A stretch of 64,000 nucleotides of DNA from Cristatella mucedo. Its lineage: Eukaryota > Bryozoa > Phylactolaemata > Cristatellidae. Location of the stretch: positions 262,501-326,500 of the forward strand of contig WPIO01000197.1 in NCBI GenBank assembly GCA_009760855.2, given 5' to 3'. The notes under the pieces are model-generated. The model saw nothing but the letters and a program-made list of their open reading frames with translations. It was not told the origin of the DNA and made no database searches. Position numbers and translations under genes: made by a program. Each line of letters opens with the position of its first letter. Position 1 is the stretch's first letter. Shown here in pieces: positions 23,263 to 34,786 of the stretch.

Positions 23263-23819
23263 ATTTTATTTACTTGAGGGCAACATATACTTAACATTGC
23301 TAACTACCGATTGTTGTAGTCATTATTAGTCACCCGGGTAACACTAAGATGCCCGGATCAAAAGCCACAGTTAACCGGTTCAGAGCATGTACGTGAGATG
23401 TGGATTTTGCCTATCGTATTGCAAAGTGCATCAAGTCGTCAAAACCATGCCCACAATCTTCAGTTTACTTCAAAGAAAATGGCCCAGGTAGTCACTAAGA
23501 GATAGACAGAGAAAGGCCGCATTATAAGAAACAAGGCAGGTGGCTGGCAGCTGTGGAGAAGTAAAAGCCGTTATGACCTAGCAACCTGAGAAGCCTGCAC
23601 ACGTTGCTGAGAGGAATTTAGAGCGCTTATGAAATTAGATGTGAGTCCATGCTGTAGGGTTGGTGTTATTGAAATGTACCTTTGCTTTTTGTTAAAACAC
23701 TTCAAAGCTGCATTTGAAACACGTGCTGCCTTGTACACTTGCCAGACTATTGTTTCCGGTGTCACTTTAACTGACTGCATATTATGAACCTCTTATTAGG
23801 GTGAATTAAAATAATAATT
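23263..23819. other. No recognisable gene
   Basis: AT-moderate sequence without conserved frames or repeats. It probably belongs to the intron or upstream region of the LRR exon at 24048. Confidence 0.4.
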
Positions 23820-23995
23820 TATTAGCTGATTAAATAGTCTCATTTGCATAAAGGCAGAATTGCCTTAACATCTATCACCATGGCTTGCAGTGGGCAATTA
23901 CAGATTGCCACTGCAGAACTCGAGCCCACTATGTGGGTCGCAACGAGCTAGCACCTAACCTCAGTACTGATGCTCTGGTGCCTAGTCATCTAGTG
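23820..23995 (-). mobile_element. SINE-A, old diverged copy
   Basis: Recognisable remains are TAGCTGATTAAATAGTCTC, TATCACCATGGCTTGCAGTGG, a degraded B box (GAACTCGAGCCC) and a head near CTCTGGTGCCTAG. Overall divergence is higher than in the other copies. It sits 50 bp before the LRR exon. Confidence 0.6.
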
Positions 23996-24047
23996 GCCAG
24001 CTGATCTACTCATACATTCTAACTCTTCAACTGCATTTGTTGTAGAG

Positions 24048-24278
24048 ATGGAGGCTAATTTTCCGAAAGATACGACGGTTGACCTATCTCGCAAGAGACT
24101 TAACAGAATACCGGACACCTTGCTGGTGCATGCCTCATCAGTTATAGCGTTGGATTTGAGTTGGAACAGTGGTATTAATTTTGCTCAGGACCTTCAGAAG
24201 TATGTGAATGTTACACGACTGTCTCTACAAGGCTGTGGGCTGTCTGAGCTACCGGCTGGACTATGTGAACTTGTAAAG
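24048..24278 (+). CDS. LRR protein, first visible coding exon
   Basis: This exon encodes 77 residues and ends in phase 0 at AAAG|GTAAGT, a near-ideal donor. The N-terminal part reads TVDLSRKRLNRIPDTLL, then VIALDLSWNSGINF, then VTRLSLQGCGLSELPAGLCE. These are three LxxLxLxxN/C-type leucine-rich repeats of about 23 residues. The last repeat ends exactly at the exon border, so the downstream 141-bp LRR exons (starting LE.L) continue the solenoid in frame. The ATG follows TGTTGTAG|AG, a plausible acceptor, so a 5' UTR exon probably lies upstream, or the Met is internal. LRR domains bind proteins or other ligands. No signal peptide is visible, which suggests an intracellular protein if this Met is the start. 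The protein family cannot be fixed from this exon alone. Confidence 0.7.
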
Positions 24279-24419
24279 GTAAGTGGTCTTGTGTCCAATC
24301 AGACAGCAGTCACCATCAGCATCTGCTTACTCCTAGTCAGCCCTTACTGTACTGTATAATGTCCTGTTTAAAAAACCGTGCAAGAATTTGTTTATTTGGG
24401 GGCAGTAGTGGCATGCTAT

Positions 24420-24772
24420 GTAAGGAACTTCTGGAACTCCCTCCCGACCAGCATCAGAACATCCCCTGACCTGACCACGTTTAAAAGAAACTTAAAAACA
24501 TACCTATTTAGGACAGCATTTAGTGGGTCCTTGTGATTCGTCCTCGATGTGCTTATGCGTGCTGACACTGTTCATGCTGCCACTAACCACATTTGCATGC
24601 TGACCCAGTGCATGTAACCCCTAACCATGTTATTCATTTTGTTTGTTTTTCAAGCATGATTTTACTTACTATTCTATTGCGTATCACTTTGCAGCAAATG
24701 TAAAGCGCCTAGAAAGAGATTAAGTTCTCTGAGGGCGCTTTATCAAGTGCAATATTATTATTATTATTATTA
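24420..24772 (+). mobile_element. LINE-A 3' end, 5'-truncated
   Basis: It starts within the C-terminal ORF (TGGAACTCCCTCCCGACC, KRNLKTYLFRTAFSGSL equivalent) and covers the 3' UTR, the hairpin and an ATT tail of at least five units. It is nearly identical to 42.17-42.51 kb, so insertion or duplication was recent. It lies in the intron just after the first LRR exon. Confidence 0.85.
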
Positions 24773-24862
24773 AGGCTTTTCACGACCTCGGTCCCGAGGT
24801 CGTGGTTTCGAATCCTGCGGTTGGCAATGCTTTATTACCACTGTAAGTGGTGGTGATGTAAT
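24773..24862 (+). mobile_element. SINE-A partial copy after LINE-A tail
   Basis: Starting right at the end of the ATT repeat are CTTTTCACGACCTCGGTCCC, GAGGTCGTGGTTTCGAATCC (B box) and ACCACTGTAAGTGGTGGTGAT. The A-box head and the 3' tail are missing. The same order, LINE-A tail then SINE-A, occurs at 59.9 kb. Confidence 0.7.
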
Positions 24863-24904
24863 TCATTTGATATAATTTCTATAAAAAATGTTGATCCTAA
24901 AGCC

Positions 24905-25310
24905 TGGACGTCAACATTATTCATTGTTTTCGATTCTTAGAAGTTGGTCCCCTAGATAATTCAGCAAGAGGAGGTTGTGTTGCAAGTAGCCCAGTCGAAG
25001 CTCTCTTCTACTTGCAGCAAACATGCTTGCACATCTACACAGGTCTTTAACTGGGGAGCCAACTTACGGAATTCAACCTTTGAGACATCAAAGCTCTAGG
25101 CTTGTTCTATCTTTTGCCGAACAGCATCCTATACAATTCTGGCATAAATATTTCCTCTGTGAATCTCTGAGCCTGGTGGGCATAAGCTAGATTTAACAAT
25201 GCTGCGACTGAAAATACCTAATGTGCATAGCTGTCGTCTTATGGTATTAGTCATGTTTGCAAGTAGTATTTTACTGAGAGATAACTTTAGGAGATGGTAA
25301 TCTTGCTTCT
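24905..25310. repeat. Segmental duplicate (partner ~28.17-28.24 and 30.28-30.56 kb)
   Basis: The block GATTCTTAGAAGTTGGTCC recurs at about 28178 with small changes. The block CAGGTCTTTAACTGGGGAGCC with the next 250 bp (ending AGTATTTTACTGAGAGATAAC) recurs at 30308-30560. A weaker third relative lies at 53.10-53.21 kb. This shows that the region before the LRR array is itself duplicated. Confidence 0.7.
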
Positions 25311-25616
25311 CCACTCAGCTAAAGGTGAAGCTCAGCTTGCTGCATTACTCGAGCTGACGACCAGGTTCTTATTGTGGAGCACCCTTTACTCGGTTGAAAC
25401 CCAGCGTAAGCCAGCTGTAGGTTGCACAGGTAGCTTGCTATGGACCACACCGCCTTGCTTGTACAGCCAGATTGAGCTGCTCAAGCTACTTGTGTTAAGC
25501 AATACCTTAGCCGAAGGCCGTTGGGCTGAGGCCTTTATTGTTAGCAGAAGGAACAATATGGCCTGTTAGGGTCCACTGCATGTTGACTTGCTGCCCAGCA
25601 GACCTTCGGCTGCATG
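25311..25616. other. No clear gene; faint LRR-like frame
   Basis: The frame around 25466-25510 reads IELLKLLVLSNTLAE after TGCTTGTACAGC, which resembles the start of the downstream LRR exons (acceptor followed by L.LL). The second half does not fit and no donor is evident. It is at best an exon relic. Confidence 0.3.
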
Positions 25617-26242
25617 GATAATAATAATAATAATAGTATTGCACTTGATAAAGCGCCCTCAGAGAACTTAATCTCTTTCTAGGCGCTTTACATTTGCTGC
25701 AAAGTGATATGCAATAGAATAGTAAGTAAAATCATGCTTGAAAAACAAACAAAATGAATAATATGGTTAGGGGTGACATGCACAGAGTCAGCATGCAAAT
25801 GTGGTTAGTGGCAGCATGCACAGTGTCAGCACGAATAAGCACGTGAAGGACGAATCACAGGGACCCACTAAATGCTGTCCTAAATAGGTGTTTTTAAGTT
25901 TCTTTTAAATGTGGTCAGGTCAGGGGATGTTCTGACGCAGGTCGGGAGGGAGTTCCAGGCTTTGGGAGCATACGAACTAAATGCACGGTCTCCAAAGGAT
26001 TTAAGGTTTGTACGAGGTATCTCTAGACTGTTGGATTCCGAAAAGCGAGTGGTACGATGCTTGGCCTGATGGGGTAGTATATCTGAAAGATAGGCTGGAG
26101 CCATAGAATGAAGAGACCTAAAAGTGAGGGACAAAACCTTGAAGTCAATCCTTTGCCTCACTGGTAGCCAGTGCAGGTCGGCGAGAAGTGGAGTAATGTG
26201 GCAACTGCAAAGCTCACGACAGACAAGCCTAGCTGCAGAGGA
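25617..26242 (-). mobile_element. LINE-A, 5'-truncated
   Basis: The left end has AATAATAATAATAATAGT and the hairpin, then the 3' UTR and C-terminal ORF in reverse: SAARLVCRELCSCHITPLLA, HWLPVRQRIDFKVL, FGDRAFSSYAPKAWNSLPT. The frame is open for about 125 codons. It is truncated within the ORF. A plus-strand copy starts 45 bp further on, giving a head-to-head pair. Confidence 0.85.
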
Positions 26243-26287
26243 TGCCAGGGAGTCGGCTAGCATGTGTCGACGAATACTTCAAGCCGG

Positions 26288-26552
26288 TCACCATTCCAGC
26301 GATAGTTCCCTGTGACTCGTCTTTCATGTGCTTATGCGTGCTGACACTGTGCATGCTGCCAATAACTACATTTGCATGCTGACCCTGTGCATGTCACCCC
26401 TAACCATGTTATTCATGTTGTTTGTTTATCAAGCATGATATTACTTCCCATTCAATTGCATTTCCCTTTGCAGCAAATGTAAAGCACCTAGAAAGAGATT
26501 GAGTTCTCTGAGGGCGCTTTATCAAGTGCATTAATATTAATAATATTATTAT
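26288..26552 (+). mobile_element. LINE-A 3' UTR copy
   Basis: CTGTGACTCGTCTTTCATGTG, the GCATGCTGCC...CATTTGCATGCTG block, AGCACCTAGAAAGAGATTGAG and an AATATTAATAATATTATTAT tail identify the LINE-A 3' end in plus orientation. Confidence 0.8.
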
Positions 26553-27086
26553 AGTTGCTAGTGAGCCGTTGAATTAGGATATATGACTTGTTTTAGCAGA
26601 TCTCCTGTTTGGCGAATCATATTTGAATTTGGAAATACTCGCCCTTGCTCGTTTGCTAAGATAAAACTCGCAATAACCTGGCTGCACAAACGTGTTAGGA
26701 AGAAGCCGTGAGTGCAGGATACCTATCAAGGATCAGCAACCTCTAAATAGTAGCCTTGCCAAATTGTCAAACGTAGGCCTCAGTAGTGTCGTGAATGTTT
26801 CTTTTAAAGTGTGCAGTGCTTGTATTGCTGAGCCTTTTAAGCCAAATTGGCACGGGAACTTGGTGCCATGTTGGCAACGTGTGGTATCCTCCTTGGGCTT
26901 CTTTATCGACCAGTTAGAGCTTGACGGTAGGCGTTACTGTATGAAGAGCGTTTTTACGAAGCTCTTGAATTTTGTACTCAGTTCAGTCGATAATAAATAG
27001 TCTAGCGACAGTCTTCAGTTTTTCAGCTTGAGGAGCTCGCTATCAATAGCAACCGAGTTGGCAGCCGGCCAGTTTTGCTATTTAAG
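26553..27086. other. No recognisable gene
   Basis: A 102-codon frame at 26692 shows no known motif and no LRR pattern. It may be part of an intron. Confidence 0.35.
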
Positions 27087-27160
27087 CTGCAAGCATTAAA
27101 AAAGCTCCATGCTCTTGATTGTGACCTGGCTGAGCTACCTGCTACTGCTGGGACCGCCTG
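27087..27160 (+). pseudogene. LRR exon relic
   Basis: After TTTTGCTATTTAAG (acceptor-like) the frame reads LQALKKLHALDCDLAELPAT. This aligns with LHGLKVLHASRCGLTKLP in the second half of the 141-bp exons. The first LRR of the pair is missing and no GT donor stands at the expected end. It may be a decayed early member of the exon array. Confidence 0.5.
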
Positions 27161-27480
27161 GCATCGGCGAGCTTAGCACAGAACTGGTTTATGTAGATAG
27201 GATGCTCATTATTTTGGCATGTAAATGTTGATGCTGTCGCACTGTGCTGTTGTCATTTAGTTCCTAAAACTGGCTAGAGAACGTTTATTACGAAGGAAGG
27301 TTGGCTACGTTTGCATATGTGCACTATTTGGTGGTGGCAGATGGAATGATTTTCAGATAGTGCTAACTGTAAGAATGCTTGCAGCACGACAGCTTACAGA
27401 TCTCAAAAGGCTGATTGGATTGCATTCATTTGCTACCAGTCGGATTTTCCACCTCACCCATGTGGTCTGGCCTTCGGCTT
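27161..27480. other. No recognisable gene
   Basis: No conserved feature. A TGGTCTGGCCTTCGGCTTTAT word resembles GACCTTCGGCTGCATGG at 25.60 and 30.24 kb, a trace of the local segmental duplication. Confidence 0.35.
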
Positions 27481-27751
27481 TATAATAATAAAAATAATAA
27501 TTCACTTGATAAAGCGCCCTCAGAGAACTTAATCTCTCTCTAGGCGCTTTACATTTGCTGTAAAGTGAAATGCAATTGAATGGTAAGTAAAATCATGCTT
27601 GAAAAAACAAACGAAATGAATAATATGGTTAGGGGGTGACATGCACAGGGTCAGCATGCAAATGTGGTTAGTGGCAGCATGCACAGTGTCAGCACGCATA
27701 AGCACATCAAGGACGAATCACAGGGACCCACTAAATGCTGTCCTAAATTTT
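27481..27751 (-). mobile_element. LINE-A 3' UTR copy
   Basis: The AATAATAATT tail, hairpin and 3' UTR are present and stop at the GGACCCACTAAATGCTGTCC end of the ORF. This is a 5' truncation very close to the stop codon. It closely matches 47.76-48.02 kb. Confidence 0.85.
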
Positions 27752-28309
27752 GCCTGTATCACCAATATAAATTCCACAGCTTGGTTTAATGAAACCAACG
27801 ATTGTTCACACTTCATTTGTGCTGTCGTGAGGTTTACTGGATGCCTTGTTTCACAATATTTGTAAAGAAGCTGCATCGCTGTTAAACTCCCAAGTGCAAT
27901 CTACGATTTGCAATGGTTATTAAGCATCAATTGAAAATCAAGGGAAGTAAGCTGAAAAATATTTAGCCGTTACATAATTTGATGTAGGGTATGGCATAAG
28001 CTAAAATAAAGTGGCGTAAATCTTAACCGTAGAAAGTACAGCGTTGACCTCGCAAGGTTCGACTGGCCAGTTTTGTGCTTCCCTCTCTAAACTGAACTAT
28101 GCAAGCAGCTTGTACGGAGTTGTAGCTACTAGCCCTATGAGATTTTTAAACCTAGCAAATTGATTCGTTCTTTTGGATTCTTAGAAATTGGTCGTCTAGA
28201 TAATTCTGTCAAGAGGAAGTTGTGATGGAAGTACTTGCTTTAGTTCCCCCATTACAGCTAAGAAGCTTGTATGTCAACTCTGTTAAGCAGTCAGTTCTAG
28301 TATGCCTAT
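27752..28309. other. No recognisable gene; duplicate block
   Basis: No coding support. The stretch 28165-28240 matches 24935-25000 (TTCTTAGAAATTGGTCGTC...AAGAGGAAGTTGTG). Confidence 0.4.
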
Positions 28310-29022
28310 TCCATGGAGAAGCCTGCCTACTTTCAGCTGCATAACATTGCTAAAATCGGTGCTTGTTTGCATAGGCATACCACGTCTAAATTGGTTATTG
28401 CATTTGTGATATCCCGTCTCGACCTCTGTGTTATACTTCTTGCTTGTCTCCGGCCTGTGCTATCAGGCACTTTCAGTTGGTGCGAAACTCTGCAGCTTGG
28501 CTTATCTGCGCTGAGGTCTGCAACTGCCAAATCACACCCCTTCTCACCAACAGGCACTGTCTTCCCATCAAGTAGGGCACTGACTTCAAGATTGTGCCGC
28601 TTTTAACTTTTGGCTCCCTTCTTTTTCTGACCGATCGCTTCTTTCTTCTTAACTGGGTGTAGAATATTACACCCCCTTGTTGAAACTGGAGTCGTTTAGT
28701 CATACCTCGTATTAGCGTCAAAACCTTTATTTACCTATCGTTCGTACGGTACGAAAGTATGGTCATCACTGGCAAAGACTATCACAACCTCCCATGAAAT
28801 GGCCACATTCCAAACGAAGCTTACAATGCTCTCACTTAACTCGCCATCTGGCAAACCTTAGTGATTAGTTCTATGTGATAATGTCCCTGCTTACACTATG
28901 CCTGCTGCTTGAGGATGTTACCACCGTGCCCTTGGCAGTGCTTTCTATGCAGCATCTATTAAATGCCAAGGAAGAGATTCAGTTCTCTTAGGGTGTTGCT
29001 GTACAAATGTATTTTTATTGTT
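28310..29022 (+). mobile_element. Old LINE-A-like copy
   Basis: The order CTACTTTCAGCTGCATAAC, GCTTGTTTGCATAGGC, ATATCCCGTCTCGACCTCTG, CACTTTCAGTTGGTGCGAAAC follows LINE-A but with many indels. It ends with GCCAAGGAAGAGATTCAG, TTCTCTTAGGGTG and a TTTTTATTGTTATTA tail. The 3' UTR differs from young LINE-A (a GCCTGCTGCTTGAGGATGTTACC block). A similar divergent subfamily occurs at 31.3 and 63.4 kb. Confidence 0.6.
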
Positions 29023-29179
29023 ATTACGAATAGATGTAACCCATCTAATAAGGACCATGGTATCTCCCAACATTTAGCCCACCTAAGCATGTTTAAAGGT
29101 TGGAACGAGGGCCCACGTCGCCACGTTAGACTATAACCTCCGAAAATTATAAAGGAGACCTTACACTGGTCTGTGATAT

Positions 29180-29285
29180 CCTGGTAAGTAAGGTTCCGAT
29201 TGCTCAAGATCAAGGTCGTGAGTTTGAATCCTGCGGTTGGCAAACCTAAGAGGCAGCCTGCAAGTCGTGGTCACAACCGTTAACT
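29180..29285 (+). mobile_element. SINE-A, old fragment
   Basis: GTAAGGTTCCGATTGCTC, AAGGTCGTGAGTTTGAATCC and TGCGGTTGGCAA are the SINE-A A-to-B box region with several changes. The body that follows is barely recognisable. Confidence 0.5.
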
Positions 29286-30719
29286 CTTAGCTGCAAATTT
29301 AGAAATGAGGCTATTACAAAGTCTAATTTTTATTTAATCATATTTTAAAGCGAGGCCCATTCCATCTGCAGTATTACAGCTAGCCGATATAAATGCTGAC
29401 TAACTTCGTGTCCAGATGCCCAAGATGTTTCGTGTATTTCCGTTCGTTCTGAAACCAGGGCGAAATTAGTGCCACAGTCTTTCCACATTCCTCAACGTTT
29501 CAGATATAATTGAATTGATAATGTTAACCTCTACTGGATCGTGCTGGACTTTTGATATGTAGGCTGAAGGGTAACTAATTTATTCTAGGTGTATGCTATG
29601 TGTTATCAGTAAGCAGGCAGCACATGTACTGTGGATTCACGATGTTAATTAGTGTTGTTGCGTATGGTTGGTCATATATAGCCTTAAGGTAGAGTGGATA
29701 ACCTAATAGGTCTTACAGGAGTCTGTGTTTTCTGAGCAGTGTGTTAAGCTACCTAAGTCTTCCACTTAGAAAGTTTTCTGTTACTACTAGTGACCGAGAA
29801 ACTGGAGCCTCCAGGAGGTTCCAGTTTAGGTAAGGAGACTGAAGGCATATCTTGCCTGGCTAATATAATGGGGCAGACAATTTTTGGCCACGCTATGCAT
29901 GACTGTGCAACCAAATTGTGCGTCCTAACATGACTTCTTGTAGTGGATGTTAGACTAGACCTTTACTTCCTAGTGAGCTCCAGCACGGTTGCATAAATAA
30001 GTAGAGGTGAGCCCCGTACGAGGTCATCAGCATAGGACAGCAGAATATTGTTCTCATTCTTTCCTAGGCCCTGTTTGCAATGGAAGTTTAAAGCCCAGGC
30101 TACGCACGAGGTGGCAGAACGCCAGTACAGATCTTGAGCACCACTGATTTTCTTCCTGTTTTTGTAGTAGTTTATTTTTAGCAAAAGGACCAATGTGGAC
30201 CGTTATGGTCCAGTGTACCTTGACTTAGCTGCCCATCTGACCTTCGGCTGCATGGCTAGCTTGTCATTCCCTTTGCCTCAGTTAAAGCTTACACATGCTT
30301 GATCATCTGCACAGGTCTTTAACTGGGGAGCCCACTTCCAGAACGCTCACCTTGTGACCTCCACGTTCTAGGCTTTTTCTACCATTTGCCTGAAAGCGCC
30401 CTATACAATTCTAATGGAAATATATCCTCAACCAATCTCTCAGCTTGATGGGCAAAGGCTAGATTTACAAATGCAGCGACTGAAAATTCCCAATAAGCTC
30501 AGCTGTTTACTTATTGTATTAGCCATGTTTGGAAATAGTATTTTAGTGAGAGGTTACTTTATTCTGAAAAGTAAGTAAAGTATTGCCGACCAAACAACTG
30601 CATTGATATAGCTTCTAGAAAGCTGTAGTGGTTATCCTCACGTCTGTGATTGGGTAAATTATATGGATAATTAAATTGATAGTGTATTGGGTAAAATATA
30701 TAATATATAATACATATAA
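29286..30719. repeat. Segmental duplicate block, no gene
   Basis: No conserved frame is present. The part 29605-29790 (GTAAGCAGGCAGCACATG ... TCTGTTACTAC) is paralogous to 52530-52710. The part 30205-30560 is paralogous to 25570-25610 plus 25040-25290. These blocks show that pieces of the LRR locus were shuffled both before and inside the exon array. Confidence 0.55.
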
Positions 30720-31756
30720 TGCTGACCCTGGGCATGTCAGCCCTATCCCTGTTATCCTTGTTGATCGAGCATGCTACCACTAACCGTTCGGTCGTACTTC
30801 CCTTGCAGCAGATGTAAAGTGCCTAGAAAGAGGTTGAGTTTTCATGAGGGTGCTACATTAAACGTATTGTTATTAGTGTTGTTATAATTATTAATACAAA
30901 ACGTGTGTTCGTAAACGACGATCTTGCTCTCACTGTAGCCATTTTGCTGCAAGTCAAGTTGTACCATTAATATTTGCTCAGATTGCAGATAAAGGCTATA
31001 GCTCTAGTTCCTGTGGACTTAGAGAGGTCCACAGGTTGAAAAGCGATTTGGCATGTCCATGCTGCAAGTAAGCTACCAGGGCTTTTGCTCAGCTGTAGCA
31101 GAGCAGACTGAGAGGGCGCCTGATGCCTTTCGTACAGGTGACTAGCTAGGGGCTAGCCACCCGTGGTTGAACACTTGATCAGCTTTTGTGTGAGGGAGTT
31201 AAATAATAATTTTTATTATGGAATATTGAAAAATATCGTAACAGAATTAACTTTTTGTACGAACATTTGGCCTTGGTTAGACTGATATATTACATCCGAG
31301 TTAGTCCGTGCATTTGTGACATCCAGTCTCAATTTCTGGAACTCACTACTGCTTGCTTAGTGTACTGGCCTGCTCCATCAGGTGCTTACTGTTAGTGCAC
31401 AACTCTAAAGCTACGCTTGTCTGTCCCTAGCATTGAAAAAGTTGTATCTGACCTCTTTTTATCGACCTACACATGCTTCCAATTAAGCAGAGCGTTGACT
31501 TGCGGCTGTGTCACTTACTTTTAGGTCCCTTCTTTCTCTGGCTTCTGCCTACCTATCTGAACGTCTCTCCACTGGGTGAAGAACCATGCAACCCACTGTT
31601 GTAACTCGAGTCGTTTTGTCATACCTCACAGGAACTGCTAAATCATGGGTGACCCAGCGTACAGTTCCTAGGGTCCTAAAGCATGGACCTAACTAATCCA
31701 TATCTATACAGCGGCTAAGGCAACACGACATTTAAAACGACACCTAAAGCGTTTTT
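30720..31756. repeat. Flank block shared with 62.88-64.0 kb
   Basis: The order of landmarks is the same as after the last LRR exon. A LINE 3' tail (GCAGCAGATGTAAAGTGCC) is followed by AGTCAAGTTGTACCATTA, GTTCCTGTGGACTTAGAGAGG and GGCTAGCCACCCGTGG. An old LINE-A-like copy then runs from about 31262 to 31756 (ATCCAGTCTCAATTTCTGG and following). The same order from 62.88 kb on implies that the repeat unit recurs beyond the right end of the window. Confidence 0.7.
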
Positions 31757-33689
31757 TAAAAATCAGCCAGCACTTCCTCGTGAAAGCTTGATCAACAGTT
31801 TCACTCGTATTCGTTACCCCACTGTAAACGATGTCAGAACGTGGATCATTTTTCGTAAAAAATAGGGCTTACAGTTGAATCAGATGTTGTGGATGTTCAG
31901 CATCTCAGAGACTTTGCTAACTTGTTTTCTAGATTCATTTTGTCAGGTTAACAACAGCTTTAACTTATCCATACAGCATGTCGCGAACTGACCGAGTTGA
32001 GCTATTTTCGGTCGTGTGTGCAGCACGTGACTGGCCCCATCTTAGGTTATTAGCGACTGAAGGCCACTAATCACAGCTAAGGCTTGAGATACGCCTCATG
32101 TCGAAATTGTCGTGGGGTATTTGGAGCATCGGTGTACCTGGCGCTCTCTGCTTCATATCTCAAATGTTTCTGTTGGTGCCACTGAGTTGCTTCGTTAACG
32201 TTAGCTTCTGCGATCCAAATTTACCTCTTTTAATTGTGCTAAGTTTTGTCTCTTCTCTAAAATAACCAGTCCCAAGGCTTTTCTAAATACTGCCATCTTT
32301 GGGAATCCCTTATGCCTAAACCACAAATTTTTGTGCATGCTTGCCTAAAGCTAGTCGGCACTCCAACTGTGAGCCTGTTAACTGATGTCACCATGTTTCC
32401 AGCCTCTACGACATACAAGATTAAGCCAAGACTCCCGTGTGCACCATTGCTTTTTATTAATTACATGCAAACACTGTGGAGCTTCCATTCGTGGAACCAA
32501 TTGCTTTCCCAAATTACAGATTTTTACCCTGCGTACAGTTTGGCAACTGCAATAAGCTGTATCGTCCTTCGAATGATTCCGTGGGTCTTCCTTTCTGCTA
32601 CGTGCCTCTTTCTGTGTGATACTGATCACCAAAAATTGTTACTTTGTAGTGACAGATATGCTTCAAGTGAACGTGTGGTAGTGTTTTGTGAGCAGCCGGT
32701 TTGGACATGATTACATTTTCCTATATCTGGTTCTTTTCATATGTAGCAGGCTGTCTGTCCTTAGATGGCACATGGAGGTGCAAGTGCAAGAAAGTTTACC
32801 AGGTTTCGTTTTCTTTGGTTTTTCCAGCTGGAGCTGCTGAATATCTCTGAGAACAAGGAGCTGACCACCCTTCCTTCCTCCATAGGCCAGCTGCGCGGAC
32901 TGAAAGAGCTTTTTGTTTTTCGATGTGGCCTTACCAAACTGCCTGACATCTTCAAATGCATGGAATCGGTAAGATAGGAAGTAAAATGGAATGCTTGGAT
33001 CTTTGTAGCATATTTTAAAGCAGGCAATGCCGTTGCTTAGTGAGTGGTGTGCACTTCGATACCGTGTGAGGATAGCTCGATCAGTGGTTTTTGTTGTGAA
33101 CGAGATGCATTGTAGTGATAGCTTAGTTCTTTTGTCACCAAAGCACAGTTTTAATTTCTTTTTAAATATGGTCAAGTCAGAAGATGTCGTGACGGAAGTC
33201 GTGTATGAGTTCCAAGCTTTAGGAGCATAGGAACTAAAGGCAAAGTCTCCAAAGGATTTTAAATTTGTTTGACCGGCGAGTTTGCATTCCCACTCTCTCG
33301 ATGTTACACTATTTTAAACAGTGCGTGAATTACCATTAGGTCCAACATCTGGGCCAAATTATTTCAAACATCTGTCCGGATGTTTTAACCTTTTTAGTCA
33401 CTGTTTAGTTATTAATTTCAAGCTGGTACCAGATGGTAATAGATAACTGACATTTAGGCTGAAGGCTTAATAGTTTATTTTAGTAATATATTAGGTGTTG
33501 TCAGTTTGCAGGCTGTCTAGTGTACTTCGCTTTACTGTGTTTATTAGCATCACGGTTATGTTGTGACATTGTGTCGATTGAAAATGGTTTGACGAATAGA
33601 ATTGAGTAACCAGTAGGTCTCGCAGCAACTGGGGTGGTTTAATTAGTCTTTAAGATCCCATCTTTTATTTAACCAACTTTCTTTTCCGA
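31757..33689 (+). repeat. LRR duplicon unit 1
   Basis: It starts where the sequence AATCAGCCAGCACTTC begins to match the other units. It holds the degenerate upstream frame, the GTCGCGAACTGACCGAGTTG landmark (31980), the CTAGTCGGCACTCCAACTG landmark (32352), LRR exon 1 (32828), the GCCGTTGCTTAGTGAGTGG landmark (33029) and a fossil LINE fragment at 33157-33262. Confidence 0.75.
32828..32968 (+). CDS. LRR cassette exon, copy 1 (47 codons)
   Basis: The exon is bounded by TTTTTCCAG| and |GTAAGA and is phase 0 at both ends. It encodes one 24-residue LRR (LELLNISEN...LTTLP) and one 23-residue LRR (LKELFVFRCGLTKLP). The start is placed at the acceptor because all seven copies begin CTGGAG there. 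It joins the 24278 donor in frame. Compared with the array majority it is the most divergent copy: Lys10, Ser17, Gly20, Arg23, Glu27, Phe29, Val30, Phe31, Ile41, Cys44, Glu46. Scaffold leucines are kept, so the fold should hold. Confidence 0.8.
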
Positions 33690-34152
33690 TTAGTGGCAGA
33701 GCAAAAAGACAATATGGCAGTGGTTGACCTTGTAGGTAGACAGGACTCGTAGCTTGGCTGCCAGATTCCTTTGAGACGGCTGTTCGGTGGCCTGTTGTTG
33801 CATGACAGTCGATCGCCATGTTGGGGCTGGACGTGAAGCCTCTTTAGTGTTTTTATGAATGGAACTTACACTCATTCTGCTGAGCGTCTGCAGGATCGCA
33901 TTACTATGGAGCAGCATGCGACCACATTACTAATAAGAATAATGACAGTAACAATAAAAATCACTTGATAAAGTGCACTCAGAGAACTGAATCTTTTTCC
34001 GGGGGCGTCAAGTTTGGTGTAAAGGAAACTTGATAGGATGGTTAGTGGAAGCATGTTCCGTAAAGAACAAGAATAAACACGATCAGGGGTGACATGCTCA
34101 GGGTCTGCCTGCCAGTGTGGTTAGTGGCAGCATTACACTTCATGTTAAAAAA

Positions 34153-34228
34153 TATAATTCATTTATATTGCGCCCCCTGAGAACTTAATCTCAATTCAGG
34201 CGCTTCACGTATTCCTCGGGGTATATAG
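34153..34228 (-). mobile_element. SINE-B 3' fragment
   Basis: ATAATTCATTTATATTGCGC, CCCTGAGAACTTAATCTC and TTCAGGCGCTTCACGTATTCC followed by TCGGGG are the reverse complement of the SINE-B tail and the first bases of its body. The tRNA-like head is missing. Confidence 0.6.
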
Positions 34229-34614
34229 AGCAGTAGCATATTTTCATCGTTCTTACGTTGGGGTAGCAGGCGATAGGAGTTCTACTCCCGGATTTGTGTA
34301 TTTATTTGTGTGACAGGTTGTGGTACAGTTTCTGAAGTACCCTAGCTGTTCTCCAAGCTTGTACCAGCAAATTGCATACCATTTCCTGGGCCTTTACTTT
34401 TGTAAGCTCCCGGTAGGCAGCTTTCTTAAGTGCCTACTTGTTGCTCTATAATTGAATGGCAACTATACTGATAGCAGATCTTCTGTCGCGTGATAGCCTG
34501 TGGCTATGGATGGCTGCTGACTTCCCTAGTACGTGTATGCGAATATGTAAGCTTGTTTGCACATGTCAACTGCGGTTTTCAGGTCTTGCCCTTGTAAAAG
34601 GTGTACGTAACTCG

Positions 34615-34624
34615 CGCTCTCTGT

Positions 34625-34656
<32 letters not shown>

Positions 34657-34699
34657 GTCTCTCTCTGTCTCTCTCTGTCTCTCTCTGTCTCTGTCTCTG

Positions 34700-34786
<87 letters not shown>

